Below are positions 8,521-16,751 of a stretch of 64,000 nucleotides of DNA, one piece after another. Below the pieces are notes generated by a model. The model saw only the letters and a list, made by a program, of their open reading frames with translations, ran no database searches and was not told the DNA's origin. The position numbers and the translations under genes are program-made. This stretch comes from Pseudomonas poae (lineage in GTDB: Bacteria > Pseudomonadota > Gammaproteobacteria > Pseudomonadales > Pseudomonadaceae). Every line of letters starts with the position of its first letter. Within the stretch, counting starts at the first letter, position 1. The DNA lies in assembly GCA_028869255.1 (NCBI GenBank), contig CP110972.1, positions 2,175,001 to 2,239,000 on the forward strand, read 5' to 3'.

Positions 8521-9588
8521 TCAGTAACGTAACGGCCAGGCCCTGGCCCGCTGGCGAAAGCGCTGCCACAGCCGCGCCAGGCCTTCCGGTTCCTTGATCA
8601 GGAAGGCGATGATCAGGGCGCCGAACAGCATCTTCTGGATGTTTTCCAGTTGCCCGGCGTCCATCAGCCCGGCGGGCAGCAGGGCGAACAGATTGCCCAG
8701 CAGGATCGGGAACAGCACGATGAACGCGGCCCCCAGGAAGTTGCCAAGCACACTGCCCAGGCCGCCGATAATGATGATGAACAGCACCTGGAACGAACGG
8801 CTCAGGTCAAAGCCGTGGGGCTCTACCGTGCCGAGGTAGGCGAACGCCCACAACGAACCGGCGACGCCCAGGTAGAACCCGCTGATCGCAAACGCCAGCA
8901 GCTTGGTTTTCAACAGGCGAATACCGATCACGGCGGCGGCGGTGTCCATGTCGCGCACGGCCATCCAGTTGCGGCCCAGTTCACTTCGCACCAGGTTTTT
9001 ACCCAGCCAGAACAGCGCCGCCACCACGGCCAGGGTCAGCACATAGCGGCCTCGCGGTGAGCTGAAATCCAGCCCTGCAATCAGTAAAGGCGGCGAGGTG
9101 ATGACCCCCGAGGCGTTATCGTTGGTGAACCAACTGAAGCGGGTGAGCACCCACTCCACCACGAACTGCGCGGCCAGGGTCGCCACGAGTAAGTAGAACC
9201 CCTTGATGCGCAGGCTCGGCAAGCCGAAGAGCACCGCCACCAGCGCGGCGATCACGCCACCCAGGGCGAAACTCACCAGCAGCGGCAAACCGGGCACGCG
9301 CAATTGCAGGTTGTAGGCGGCGAACGCGCCCACCGCCATAAACGCCGCCGAGCCGAGGGAGAGTTGCCCGGCATAGCCGGTCAGCAGGTTAAGCCCCAGC
9401 CCCGCCAGCGACAGCACCAACAGCGGCACCAGAATCGCGCTGAACCAATAGTCATTGCCCAGCCAGGGCACTACTGCAAAGGCGAAACCCAGCAGCAGCC
9501 ACAGTGCGACGCGGTCCTGGCGCAAGCGAAAGGTGCGGCGCTCGGCCGCGTAAGAGGTGCTGATTTGACCGACTTCCTGATACAGCAT
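8521..9588 (-). CDS. livM: ABC transporter permease, LivM family
   Basis: Inner-membrane permease of 355 residues with about ten hydrophobic segments. LLNLLTGYAGQLSLGSAAFM near residue 65 is the LivM family signature, and the EAA-like loop is in the region FIIIIGGLGSVLGNFLGAAF. The N-terminal 30 residues are polar. ATG 9588 has GAGG 10 bases upstream; the gap to livH is 22 bp. Works with LivH as the membrane pair. Confidence 0.9.
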   Translation of the reverse strand: MLYQEVGQISTSYAAERRTFRLRQDRVALWLLLGFAFAVVPWLGNDYWFSAILVPLLVLSLAGLGLNLLTGYAGQLSLGSAAFMAVGAFAAYNLQLRVPGLPLLVSFALGGVIAALVAVLFGLPSLRIKGFYLLVATLAAQFVVEWVLTRFSWFTNDNASGVITSPPLLIAGLDFSSPRGRYVLTLAVVAALFWLGKNLVRSELGRNWMAVRDMDTAAAVIGIRLLKTKLLAFAISGFYLGVAGSLWAFAYLGTVEPHGFDLSRSFQVLFIIIIGGLGSVLGNFLGAAFIVLFPILLGNLFALLPAGLMDAGQLENIQKMLFGALIIAFLIKEPEGLARLWQRFRQRARAWPLRY

Positions 9589-9610
9589 GCAGGCATTTCC
9601 TCAAGGGCTA

Positions 9611-10492
9611 TCAGACGCGTTCGATGGCGCGCTCGCCGAACAAACCGGCAGGGCGTACAAGCAGGAACAGCAAGGCAAGCACGTACGGCACCCAGTTTTC
9701 GATGCCGCTGCCGATGATCGGGCCAAGGTAGATCTCGGCGATTTTCTCGGCCGCGCCAATGATCAAACCGCCGACAATTGCGCCGCCAATCGAGGAGAAA
9801 CCGCCGATGATCAGCACCGGCAACGCCTTGAGCACCACCAGCGACAACGAGAACTGCACCCCCAGGCGTGCGCCCCAGAGCAACCCGGCCACCAGCCCGA
9901 CAAACCCTGCCACCGCCCACACCAGTGCCCAGATGCGCGGCAGGCGAATGCCCACCGCCATGGACGCCAACGGGTCATCGGCCACTGCCCGCAGCGACAG
10001 GCCGACCCGTGTCTTGTTGAACAGCAGCGACAGGGCGATCACCAGGACGGCGGCGGTGCCGGCGGCAAACAGATCGAATTGCGACAACAGCATGCCGCGG
10101 ATTTCCAGCGGCTCATCGGCGATGCCCAGGTCCAGCCCATGCACCTGCGCGCCCCAGAGAAACTGGGCGAAGCCTTCGATCATGTAAGACAGACCGAGGG
10201 TCGCCATAAACAAGATGATCGGCGGGCGATTGACCAGGGGCCGCAGCACCACCTTTTCGATCAGCAACGCCAGCACCACCATGCTTGCCAGGGTGATCAG
10301 GAACGCCAAGGCAAAGGGGAAGCCGCGCTCCAGCAGGCTCACAAAGGTGAGGGCGGCGAACAGCACCATGGCGCCCTGGGCAAAATTGAAGACGCCCGAG
10401 GCCTTGTAGATCAGCACAAAACCGATCGCCACCAGGGAATACATCACGCCCGCCAGCAGCCCGCCGATCAGCACTTCAAAGAAGAATTGCAT
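9611..10492 (-). CDS. livH: ABC transporter permease, LivH family
   Basis: 293 residues and highly hydrophobic. It begins MQFFFEVLIGGLLAGVMYSL, the classic LivH start, and contains GVFNFAQGAMVLFAA and IGGAIVGGLIIGAAEKIAEI. The start at 10492 is chosen because the family begins at this Met; it sits 2 bases after the livG stop codon. Partner of LivM. Confidence 0.92.
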   Translation of the reverse strand: MQFFFEVLIGGLLAGVMYSLVAIGFVLIYKASGVFNFAQGAMVLFAALTFVSLLERGFPFALAFLITLASMVVLALLIEKVVLRPLVNRPPIILFMATLGLSYMIEGFAQFLWGAQVHGLDLGIADEPLEIRGMLLSQFDLFAAGTAAVLVIALSLLFNKTRVGLSLRAVADDPLASMAVGIRLPRIWALVWAVAGFVGLVAGLLWGARLGVQFSLSLVVLKALPVLIIGGFSSIGGAIVGGLIIGAAEKIAEIYLGPIIGSGIENWVPYVLALLFLLVRPAGLFGERAIERV

Positions 10493-10494
10493 GT

Positions 10495-11271
10495 TCAGGC
10501 CCCCAGGTAGGCTGCGATTACATCGGGGTTGGCGCGCACCTGTTCCGGGGTGCCGTCGCCAATCTTGCGGCCGTAGTCGAGCACGACTACGTGGTCGCAC
10601 AAGCCCATGACCACGCCGATATCGTGTTCGATCAACACCACGGTCGTGCCGAACTCGCGGTTGATGTCGCGGATGAACTGGCTCATCTGCGCCTTCTCCT
10701 GCGCGTTCATGCCGGCCATGGGTTCATCCAGCAACAGCAAGGTAGGCTCGGCCGCCAGGGCGCGGGCCAACTCGACACGCTTTTGCAGGCCATAGGGCAG
10801 GGTGCCCACCAGCACGTGGCGCCAGGGATGAATCTGCAGGAAGGCAATCACCGTTTCCGCATACAGGCGGTGCGCGTCGTCTTCGCGAGGGGCGCGGCCC
10901 AGGCGCAGCATCTGCTCAACCCAACTGCTGCGGCGCTTGAGGTTGCGCCCGGTGAGCACGTTGTCGAGCACGCTCATGCCCTTGAACAGCGCGATGTTTT
11001 GAAAGGTGCGCGCAATCCCGCCTTCGGCCGCTTGATGGGCGCGCATCCGCCGGCGGGTTTTGCCGGCGTAGTGAATGCTGCCGCTCTGGGGGTGGTAGAC
11101 CCCGTTGATCACATTGAGCAGCGAGCTTTTACCGGCGCCGTTGGGGCCGATCAGCCCGCAGATATCGCCGGCCTTGACGTCGAAGCTGATGGACGTGATG
11201 GCCTTGATGCCCTTGAACGACAGGGAGATGTCATCGAGCCGCAGTAATACCGATTCAGTGGGTGCGTGCAT
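10495..11271 (-). CDS. livG: ABC transporter ATP-binding protein, LivG family
   Basis: 258 residues. Walker A GPNGAGKSS at 42-50, Q-loop region ARTFQNIALFKGMSVLDNV typical of LivG, signature LPYGLQKRVELARAL, Walker B LLLLDEP and H-loop LIEHDIGVVM. The start at 11271 (MHAPTESV) is chosen over an upstream in-frame Met because it matches the family N-terminus and clears the preceding gene by 10 bases. It is the only ATPase here; no LivF is present. Confidence 0.92.
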   Translation of the reverse strand: MHAPTESVLLRLDDISLSFKGIKAITSISFDVKAGDICGLIGPNGAGKSSLLNVINGVYHPQSGSIHYAGKTRRRMRAHQAAEGGIARTFQNIALFKGMSVLDNVLTGRNLKRRSSWVEQMLRLGRAPREDDAHRLYAETVIAFLQIHPWRHVLVGTLPYGLQKRVELARALAAEPTLLLLDEPMAGMNAQEKAQMSQFIRDINREFGTTVVLIEHDIGVVMGLCDHVVVLDYGRKIGDGTPEQVRANPDVIAAYLGA

Positions 11272-11281
11272 GGGGAGCTCG

Positions 11282-12346
11282 TCAGACAGTGTGAGACAGC
11301 TGGGGGGCGCTGGGTTCGTAGCGGCTGGCCGGTTCATGCCAGTGGCCGGGGTGAATGCCCAGGGCCGCAAAAAACGCCGCACTTGGCGCCGCCAGCGGTG
11401 GCCCGACCAGCAACGGCACACGCAGGCGGCTCATGCCCAGTACATCGCGCAGCGGGCGCCGCACCAGCCAGTACCCGAGCCAGCGGCCCAGCGGTGAAGG
11501 TGTTGGCTGCATGGCCCAGTGGTACAGGCGATGGCTGAAGGTGCCCGGCAGGGGCAGGCGCTCACGTGCCCATTGCTCAAGGCGTGCATAGGATTCATGG
11601 GTGCCCAGTACCAGCGTGGGCCCAAGCTCTCGACGGTCGGTATCGCGGGTGGCCAGGGCCTCGGGGAAGTTCAGGCAAAAGCCGCTATGCAGCCAGGGGG
11701 CGAGCAAGTAGCGCGCCTGCCCGCTGGCGGCGAACACACGCGCCGCAAGCGCCTCTTCGTTGCTGCTCAGGTGTTCCCTGGCCACCAGCGTGCGTGCGTC
11801 CGCCAACAATTGCGCATGGCTCAATTGCACGGCGGTGTTGGTGTGAAAGGCGAAGGCCGTCGCGGTTGACTCAGTGGCACAGGCCGGCGCAGCTGCAGTC
11901 GTATTCAAGTCGGCATACGCGAGCACGTCGCTGTCTTGATCCGTGAGTCCGCGCCCGTCCAGGCACAGCAAGACCCGCCGAGGGTGGCGGGTTTCACGGA
12001 CTTGCCGTACCGCCTCCAAGTCTTCTGCCAGCACAAAGCCCGGGTTGAGGCTCGCCAGCAGCGTGCGGTTGTCGCGGTCCGGGTCGAGCAGCGTGACGCT
12101 GCCGCCCAGCCATTGCGCGGCCAGTGCGAGTAACAGGGCTTCGGGGCGCGCCTGGCTGATGATCAGTAGGTTGTCGCCGTGGCCGAGGCCCCGTGAGTGC
12201 AGGGCCGCTGCTAGGTGGTTGACGTCGACTGCCAGTGCGCTCCAGCTACGCTCGTGCCAGATGCCCAGGCGTTTGAAGCGCAAGGCAATCGCCGCGCCGC
12301 GTTGTTGGGCCTGGAGCAACAATGCCTGGGGCAGTGTCTGTGGCAT
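11282..12346 (-). CDS. Truncated/degenerate AMP-binding (acyl-CoA synthetase-like) protein
   Basis: 354 residues resembling the N-terminal part of an adenylate-forming enzyme (LPQALLLQAQQRGAAIALRF, GLGHGDNLLIISQARPEALL). Full-length family members are 550-650 residues. The P-loop (normally TSGTTGxPKG) is replaced by AFHTNTAVQLSHAQLL, and the C-terminal half with the remaining adenylation motifs is absent. Full-length AMP-binding proteins often head Liv-type operons for organic acids. Start 12346 has AAGGA upstream; Met at 12385 is possible but overlaps the promoter. Probably not a working ligase; it could be a binding or vestigial protein. Confidence 0.65.
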   Translation of the reverse strand: MPQTLPQALLLQAQQRGAAIALRFKRLGIWHERSWSALAVDVNHLAAALHSRGLGHGDNLLIISQARPEALLLALAAQWLGGSVTLLDPDRDNRTLLASLNPGFVLAEDLEAVRQVRETRHPRRVLLCLDGRGLTDQDSDVLAYADLNTTAAAPACATESTATAFAFHTNTAVQLSHAQLLADARTLVAREHLSSNEEALAARVFAASGQARYLLAPWLHSGFCLNFPEALATRDTDRRELGPTLVLGTHESYARLEQWARERLPLPGTFSHRLYHWAMQPTPSPLGRWLGYWLVRRPLRDVLGMSRLRVPLLVGPPLAAPSAAFFAALGIHPGHWHEPASRYEPSAPQLSHTV

Positions 12347-12380
12347 GGGTGCATCCTTCGAGGGGGGATGCGAAGGTGTT

Positions 12381-12396
12381 TGCACGCGCCATGCCA
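12381..12396 (-). promoter_or_regulatory. Sigma-54-like promoter of the ABC transporter operon
   Basis: TGGCAT-N5-GTGCA on the minus strand with correct -24/-12 spacing. The predicted start is near 12370, 24 bases before the ATG at 12346. A perfect palindrome lies about 110-135 bases upstream of that start, where sigma-54 activators bind. Confidence 0.55.
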
Positions 12397-12476
12397 GTGG
12401 GTTTAATCGTTTTAATTCAAATACATACGTGTTGTTTTGGGGAAATTGGCGTGTGTTGATTCAGCACAAGCTGTCC

Positions 12477-12504
12477 AAGCACTGTTGTTGCGCCAACAGT
12501 GCTT
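12477..12504. repeat. Perfect 11-bp palindrome, candidate activator site
   Basis: AAGCACTGTTG and CAACAGTGCTT around a TTGCGC centre. No T-run follows on either strand, so it is not a standard terminator for the upstream tetR gene. Its distance from the sigma-54-like promoter suits an upstream activator sequence. Confidence 0.5.
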
Positions 12505-12619
12505 TCAGTAGATGTCTTGGGTGGCCCGAATCGAATCATCCTTGAGTTCGTCGGCAAACGCCCTGATGGGGGTATGTCGAGGCGATTGTGTCGTCGCAGC
12601 AGTTGGCGCTGTTGGAGGC

Positions 12620-13192
12620 TTACGGGTTGCAGGTCGGGATAAGCCCCGAGTCCTGATAGGTTTGCACCAGTTCGTCGTACAGGCTGATGTCGGCGCGCGT
12701 GCGGGCGATCAATTGCGCGCCGGCAATGGCGGTGTAGATGGCACGGGCGCGTCGTTCGCAGACCTCGGTACTGCCGGTGCCGATTTCATTCAGCCGCTGC
12801 GCCAGCCACGCCACATTGAGATCGGCAAACGCCAGTACTTCGTTCTTCACGGCGTCGGGCAGGTCTTGGTACTCGGCAGCCATAAAGCTGGACAGGCACA
12901 ACCGGTTGCCGCTCTCGAGTGAGGTTCGAAAGATGCTCGGGTACAGCTGCAGGCAGCGCAGCGGCTCCGGGTTTTCGCGGCGTATGGCCTCAAGGACCCC
13001 GGCGGCATCCTCCCAATAACGTTTGGCGACGGCCGCACCGAGGTCCGCCTTGCTTGGGAAGTGGTAATAGATACTGGCGTTCTTGATCCCCACCGTCTCG
13101 CCGATGCTACGAAAATTGATGCCGCTGTAGCCGTAGTGCTGAGCTGCGACCTTGGCGGCTTCCAAGATGGCTTCACGGGCGTTTTCGCTCAC
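12620..13192 (-). CDS. TetR/AcrR family transcriptional regulator
   Basis: 190 residues. The N-terminal HTH reads GYSGINFRSIGETVGIKNAS followed by IYYHFPSKADL, the TetR signature; the C-terminal ligand domain is unassigned. Divergent from the GST gene at 13334; the intergenic region holds two near-identical palindromes that are probably its operators, so it likely represses both the GST gene and itself. Confidence 0.9.
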   Translation of the reverse strand: MSENAREAILEAAKVAAQHYGYSGINFRSIGETVGIKNASIYYHFPSKADLGAAVAKRYWEDAAGVLEAIRRENPEPLRCLQLYPSIFRTSLESGNRLCLSSFMAAEYQDLPDAVKNEVLAFADLNVAWLAQRLNEIGTGSTEVCERRARAIYTAIAGAQLIARTRADISLYDELVQTYQDSGLIPTCNP

Positions 13193-13247
13193 GTTGTGAT
13201 TCCTCGGCAGGTGGGGGGAGTGGAGCGCAGTCTACGCTCGTCAGGTT

Positions 13248-13267
13248 TACCTGCCAACTGACAGGTA
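13248..13267. promoter_or_regulatory. Predicted TetR operator 1
   Basis: TACCTGCCAACTGACAGGTA, an imperfect palindrome with arms TACCTG/CAGGTA. It is 54 bp from a second copy with the same consensus TACCTRCCA-N2-TGACAGGTA, between divergent tetR and GST genes. Confidence 0.6.
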
Positions 13268-13301
13268 GAGGTTGACGGGAGTGGAAAAAGCTTCCAGTCT
13301 T

Positions 13302-13321
13302 TACCTACCATTTGACAGGTA
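13302..13321. promoter_or_regulatory. Predicted TetR operator 2
   Basis: TACCTACCATTTGACAGGTA, the second copy of the palindrome at 13248. It ends 12 bases before the GST start, where repressor would block transcription or its start. Confidence 0.6.
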
Positions 13322-13333
13322 GGTTCTGAAATC

Positions 13334-14011
13334 ATGACTGTTCAACCGTTCAAACAACCGACGATGAAAATCTTCGACTGGTACAACGGCCCTTATCCGG
13401 CACGCGTGCGGATTGCGCTGGCCGAAAAGGGCTTGCTGCCCAGCATCGAATTTGTGTCGGTGAATCTGTGGAAGGGCGAGCACAAACAGCCTGCGTTCCT
13501 GGCCCTCAACTACTCCGGTACGTTACCGGTGCTGCAATTGGCAGACGGCACCTTGATCGCCGAATGCACTGCGATCACCCAGTACCTGGATGCCCTGGAC
13601 GCCAACCCGACCCTCACCGGCAAGACGCCGACCGAGCAGGGCCTTATCCATATGATGACCAAGCGTGCGGAGATTGAACTGATGGACGCGGTCAGCGTGT
13701 ATTTCCACCATGCAACGCCGGGGCTGGGGCCGGAAGTCGAGCTTTATCAGAACGCCGAATGGGGCCTGCGCATGAAGGATAAGGCGGTCAGAGGCATGCA
13801 CTACTTCGATAACGTTCTGAAGAGCCGACCCTTTGTGGCGGGGGATGAGTTCTCGATGGCCGATATCGCATTGCTTGGCGGCCTGATTTTCGCCGCGCTG
13901 GTGGAGCTGCCGGTACCTGCGGAGTGTGCGGCCCTGCACCGCTGGCATGCCAAGGTGAATGAGCGCGCTAGTGTGCAGGCGTGGCGTGAGAGGGTCGCGC
14001 AGCCGCGCTGA
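13334..14011 (+). CDS. Glutathione S-transferase family protein
   Basis: 225 residues. Thioredoxin-like N-terminal domain with IFDWYNGPYPARVRIALAEKG, cis-Pro loop SGTLPVLQLADG and glutathione-binding IAECTAITQYL; all-alpha C-terminal domain with FSMADIALLGGLIFA. The active-site residue near the start is probably Tyr or Pro rather than Cys. Starts at ATG 13334, with an internal option at 13364 (MKIFDWY) closer to typical GST N-termini. Likely induced by an electrophile through the adjacent TetR. The 3' end overlaps the converging racemase-like gene by 44 bp. Confidence 0.87.
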   Translation: MTVQPFKQPTMKIFDWYNGPYPARVRIALAEKGLLPSIEFVSVNLWKGEHKQPAFLALNYSGTLPVLQLADGTLIAECTAITQYLDALDANPTLTGKTPTEQGLIHMMTKRAEIELMDAVSVYFHHATPGLGPEVELYQNAEWGLRMKDKAVRGMHYFDNVLKSRPFVAGDEFSMADIALLGGLIFAALVELPVPAECAALHRWHAKVNERASVQAWRERVAQPR

Positions 14012-14645
14012 TACCCATGGCTTGCAGCGCAGCGGCCAGCCCGGCGCAGGCGCTGGTAAGCGGCGTCGGGCCTGCCGTTACTTGCACTGCGGCAGCGCTC
14101 ATTGAGGCCTGGCCCAGCGCAACCCGTGTTGCGCCTTCAACGTAGGCGGCATCGGCGGCCTTGGCGACCGTCGCCAGGTAAGCTTCGATGTTGCCCGCTT
14201 TGAACAGGTCCCATGCGCCCGCAACCAGCCGTACATCGACGGTGGCGCCCGATGGCAGCGCAGCCCTGTGGAACAGCTGCGAGGTAGGCTCAAGCGTGGT
14301 TTGCACCGCGCACAACACCACGATTTTGCCCCCGCCCTGAACCGCTGAGATGGCCAGGGCTGCATCCGTTCGTAGAATCGGGATGAGGGTGGCGATGCCG
14401 TCAACCACCGGGCCCAGGGTCGAACACGTGAGCACCACCACATCGGCGTGCAAAGCAAGGGCAACCAGCGCCGATGCGGTTGCCGCGGCGATATCGTCCG
14501 TCACATGGCCCGCGCTTTCGGCTGCGGCCAACAGGTCGGCGCGAACGTCGTGGTGCAGCACTTCGGGGCCGAGCCCCAATGCGTGCGCCGCCGCGTCAAA
14601 CACGCCGATATTGCTGGCAGCGGTATGCAGGCAGGCAATTCGCAT
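13968..14645 (-). CDS. Asp/Glu racemase-like protein
   Basis: 225 residues from MRIACLHTAASNIGVFDAAA. The pattern VVVLTCSTLGPVVDG near residue 75 matches the first catalytic Cys of the Asp/Glu/hydantoin racemase superfamily. The usual second Cys is not evident (VRLVAGAWDLFKAGN region; the Cys near 208 is in SACAGLAAAL), so racemase chemistry is uncertain; arylmalonate-decarboxylase-like members use one Cys. Start 14645 is preferred because AGGACA lies 6 bases upstream. Substrate unknown. Confidence 0.7.
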   Translation of the reverse strand: MRIACLHTAASNIGVFDAAAHALGLGPEVLHHDVRADLLAAAESAGHVTDDIAAATASALVALALHADVVVLTCSTLGPVVDGIATLIPILRTDAALAISAVQGGGKIVVLCAVQTTLEPTSQLFHRAALPSGATVDVRLVAGAWDLFKAGNIEAYLATVAKAADAAYVEGATRVALGQASMSAAAVQVTAGPTPLTSACAGLAAALQAMGISAAARPSHATPAH

Positions 14646-14721
14646 GGGGTGTCCTGTGCTGAAAATATGGGTCATGGCGCGTTAAGATGCCGCCCGCACT
14701 CAGCTTAATCAAGGACCGCTT

Positions 14722-15153
14722 ATGGCACTGATCATGGAACGCGTGGAGCAGGCCCGCAACGGCGCCAACGGCAAGGTTATCTGCCGCATGGCCTCAGGCT
14801 GGGCGGTGATGGGGGATGTGCAGTTTCTGCCCGGGTACTGCCTGTTGTTGCCCGACCCGGTGGTGGCTAGCCTCAACGACCTGGACGCCGACGCCCGGGC
14901 CACCTACCTGCTGGATATGGCGCGCCTCGGCGATGCGGTGCTGCAGGCCACCGGCGCGCTGCGCATGAACTACGAGATCCTCGGCAATTCAGAGCCGGAG
15001 CTGCATTGTCATCTCTTCCCGCGCTACGCCTCGGAGCCAGATGACAAGCGCCGGATGCCCGCGTGGTTTTACGACTGGAAAAACGCGGTGCCTTATGCAG
15101 AATCCGTGCATGGCGATCTGCGTAAGGCGATTGCGCACTGGTTGGCAGCCTGA
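14722..15153 (+). CDS. HIT family protein (predicted nucleotide hydrolase)
   Basis: 143 residues, cytoplasmic. The HIT motif region reads ELHCHLFPRY: the middle and last His of HxHxHxxPR are kept and the first is Glu. In HIT proteins the middle His is the nucleophile, so phosphohydrolase activity on a nucleoside phosphate remains possible. The early part, VMGDVQFLPGYCLLLPDPVV, is typical of bacterial HIT enzymes. No operon partner; converges with the reductase gene 5 bp downstream. Confidence 0.82.
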   Translation: MALIMERVEQARNGANGKVICRMASGWAVMGDVQFLPGYCLLLPDPVVASLNDLDADARATYLLDMARLGDAVLQATGALRMNYEILGNSEPELHCHLFPRYASEPDDKRRMPAWFYDWKNAVPYAESVHGDLRKAIAHWLAA

Positions 15154-15158
15154 CGCGC

Positions 15159-16025
15159 TCAGTCTGCTATTGCGTTCAGTTGCGCCAGCACCTCGTCCGT
15201 CAGTTGCAGTTCAGCAACGGCGAGGTTTTCATGCAAATGGGCGACCGATGAGGTGCCGGGAATCAACAGGATATTCGGTGAGCGGCGCAGCAACCAGGCC
15301 AGTGCCAGTTGCTTGGGCGTAACGCCCAGGCGCTCGGCAATGTTGGTCAATGAGGCTGACTGCAGCGGGGTAAAACCGCCCAGCGGGAAGAACGGTACGT
15401 AGGCAATCGCATCCTTGGCCAGTTCGTCGATCAAGGCGTTGTCGTGTTGATGCGCAATGTTGTACAGGTTCTGCACGCAAACGAATTTGATCAGGCTGCG
15501 CGCTTCGGCCACTTGTGTCGGGGTCACGTTGCTGATGCCGATATGCCGCACCAGGCCCTGATGTTGCAGTTCGGCCAGCGCCGTCAAGGGCGCTTCGATC
15601 GAGCCTTCGCCCGGCCCCATCAGGTTGTATGCGCAGCGAAAATTCACTACGTCCAGCACGTCCAACCCCAGGTTGCGCAGGTTGTCGTGCACGGCCTGGG
15701 TCAGTTCTTCCTTGGAGGCGGCGGCATGCCATCCGCCCTCACTGTCGCGACGGGCACCGATCTTGGTGACCAGGGTCAGAGCGTCCCGATACGGGTGCAG
15801 CGCCTCGCGGATAATCTGGTTGGTGACGTGCGGCCCGTAGAAGTCGCTGGTATCGATATGGTTCACACCGGCTGCGACAGCCTCGCGCAGCACCGCCAGT
15901 GCCGCTTCACGGTCCTTGGGTGGGCCGAACACGTGCGGGCCTGCCAGTTGCATCGCGCCGTAGCCGATGCGGTTGACCGTGCGGTCGCCGAGGGTGAAGG
16001 TACCGCCGTGTGCCAGGTTGCTCAT
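15159..16025 (-). CDS. pdxI: Pyridoxal reductase-like aldo/keto reductase (YdbC/PdxI type)
   Basis: 288 residues from MSNLAHGGTF. Very close in pattern to E. coli YdbC/PdxI throughout: NRIGYGAMQLAGPHVFGPP, NHIDTSDFYGPHVTNQIIRE, LVTKIGARR, GISNVTPTQVAEAR and NILLIPGTSSVAHL. Catalytic Asp, Tyr and Lys are present; the usual catalytic His segment reads VVNFRC, as in that subgroup (VVNLR). Predicted NADPH-dependent reduction of pyridoxal. Start 16025 is chosen over upstream Mets by family N-terminus and an AAGG 10 bases upstream. Divergent from a TetR gene with a palindrome between them. Confidence 0.85.
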   Translation of the reverse strand: MSNLAHGGTFTLGDRTVNRIGYGAMQLAGPHVFGPPKDREAALAVLREAVAAGVNHIDTSDFYGPHVTNQIIREALHPYRDALTLVTKIGARRDSEGGWHAAASKEELTQAVHDNLRNLGLDVLDVVNFRCAYNLMGPGEGSIEAPLTALAELQHQGLVRHIGISNVTPTQVAEARSLIKFVCVQNLYNIAHQHDNALIDELAKDAIAYVPFFPLGGFTPLQSASLTNIAERLGVTPKQLALAWLLRRSPNILLIPGTSSVAHLHENLAVAELQLTDEVLAQLNAIAD

Positions 16026-16063
16026 GACCATCGCCTTTGCTTCAACTGAGTAAGCCTCTAATA

Positions 16064-16077
16064 TGAAGGAACCTTCA
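16064..16077. promoter_or_regulatory. Predicted TetR operator between pdxI and tetR
   Basis: TGAAGG-AA-CCTTCA, a perfect 6-bp-arm palindrome in the 72-bp gap between the divergent reductase and TetR genes. A second weaker repeat, GGAAT-TCGC-ATTCC, follows at about 16084. Confidence 0.45.
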
Positions 16078-16097
16078 GATTTTGGAATTCGCATTCC

Positions 16098-16751
16098 ATG
16101 AGCACCGTCAAAGCGTCTTTAAAGCCCCGGAAATCGGCCGTTCAAGCACGCTCGGCCGCCACCGTCGAGGCGTTGCACCAGGCAACCCTTCAGGTTTTGA
16201 CCCAGCAGGGCCTGGTGCGTTGTACCACCACCCGTGTGGCGGAACGCGCCGGCATGTCGGTGGGCAGTGTCTATCAGTACTACCCCAATCGAGATGCGTT
16301 GCTCGCGGCCATTCTGGAAAAGCACCTGGTGCGGGTGGCCGAGACCGTTGAGGGCGTGTGCGTTGAGCTGCAGTGCAGCCCGGTGGCCGAGATGGCTGCC
16401 GGGCTGGTCACGACGCTATTGGCTGCCAAACTGCGTGAGCAGGCGGTGTCCAAGGCGCTGTATGCGATTGCGGCCGAGCGGGGCGGGGCGCAGTTGGTCG
16501 CACGGATCAACACGCGTATGGTGAGCGCGATTGCCGCCATGCTGGCGACGGCGCCCGATGCGCACTTTGAAGACCCTGCGCTGATCGCGGCGATTTCGCT
16601 GAGTGCCATCGTCGGCCCGGTGCGTACCCTGCTGGAAGGTAACGCGCCGCCGGCGTTTGAAGCCGCGCTTGAGCAACAGACCACGTTGCTGCTGAGCGCG
16701 TACCTGCAAGCCCATCACACCCCTTCAAGGACGATAGATTCAGATGCGTGA
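16098..16751 (+). CDS. TetR/AcrR family transcriptional regulator
   Basis: 217 residues. HTH and signature: LVRCTTTRVAERAGMSVGSV followed by YQYYPNRDALLAAILEKHL, the AefR/YQYFPNK-type TetR subgroup. A basic N-terminal leader (KASLKPRKSAVQARS) precedes the helix. Likely represses the divergent aldo/keto reductase. The 3' end overlaps the Nudix gene by 8 bases, so the two are co-transcribed. Confidence 0.9.
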   Translation: MSTVKASLKPRKSAVQARSAATVEALHQATLQVLTQQGLVRCTTTRVAERAGMSVGSVYQYYPNRDALLAAILEKHLVRVAETVEGVCVELQCSPVAEMAAGLVTTLLAAKLREQAVSKALYAIAAERGGAQLVARINTRMVSAIAAMLATAPDAHFEDPALIAAISLSAIVGPVRTLLEGNAPPAFEAALEQQTTLLLSAYLQAHHTPSRTIDSDA

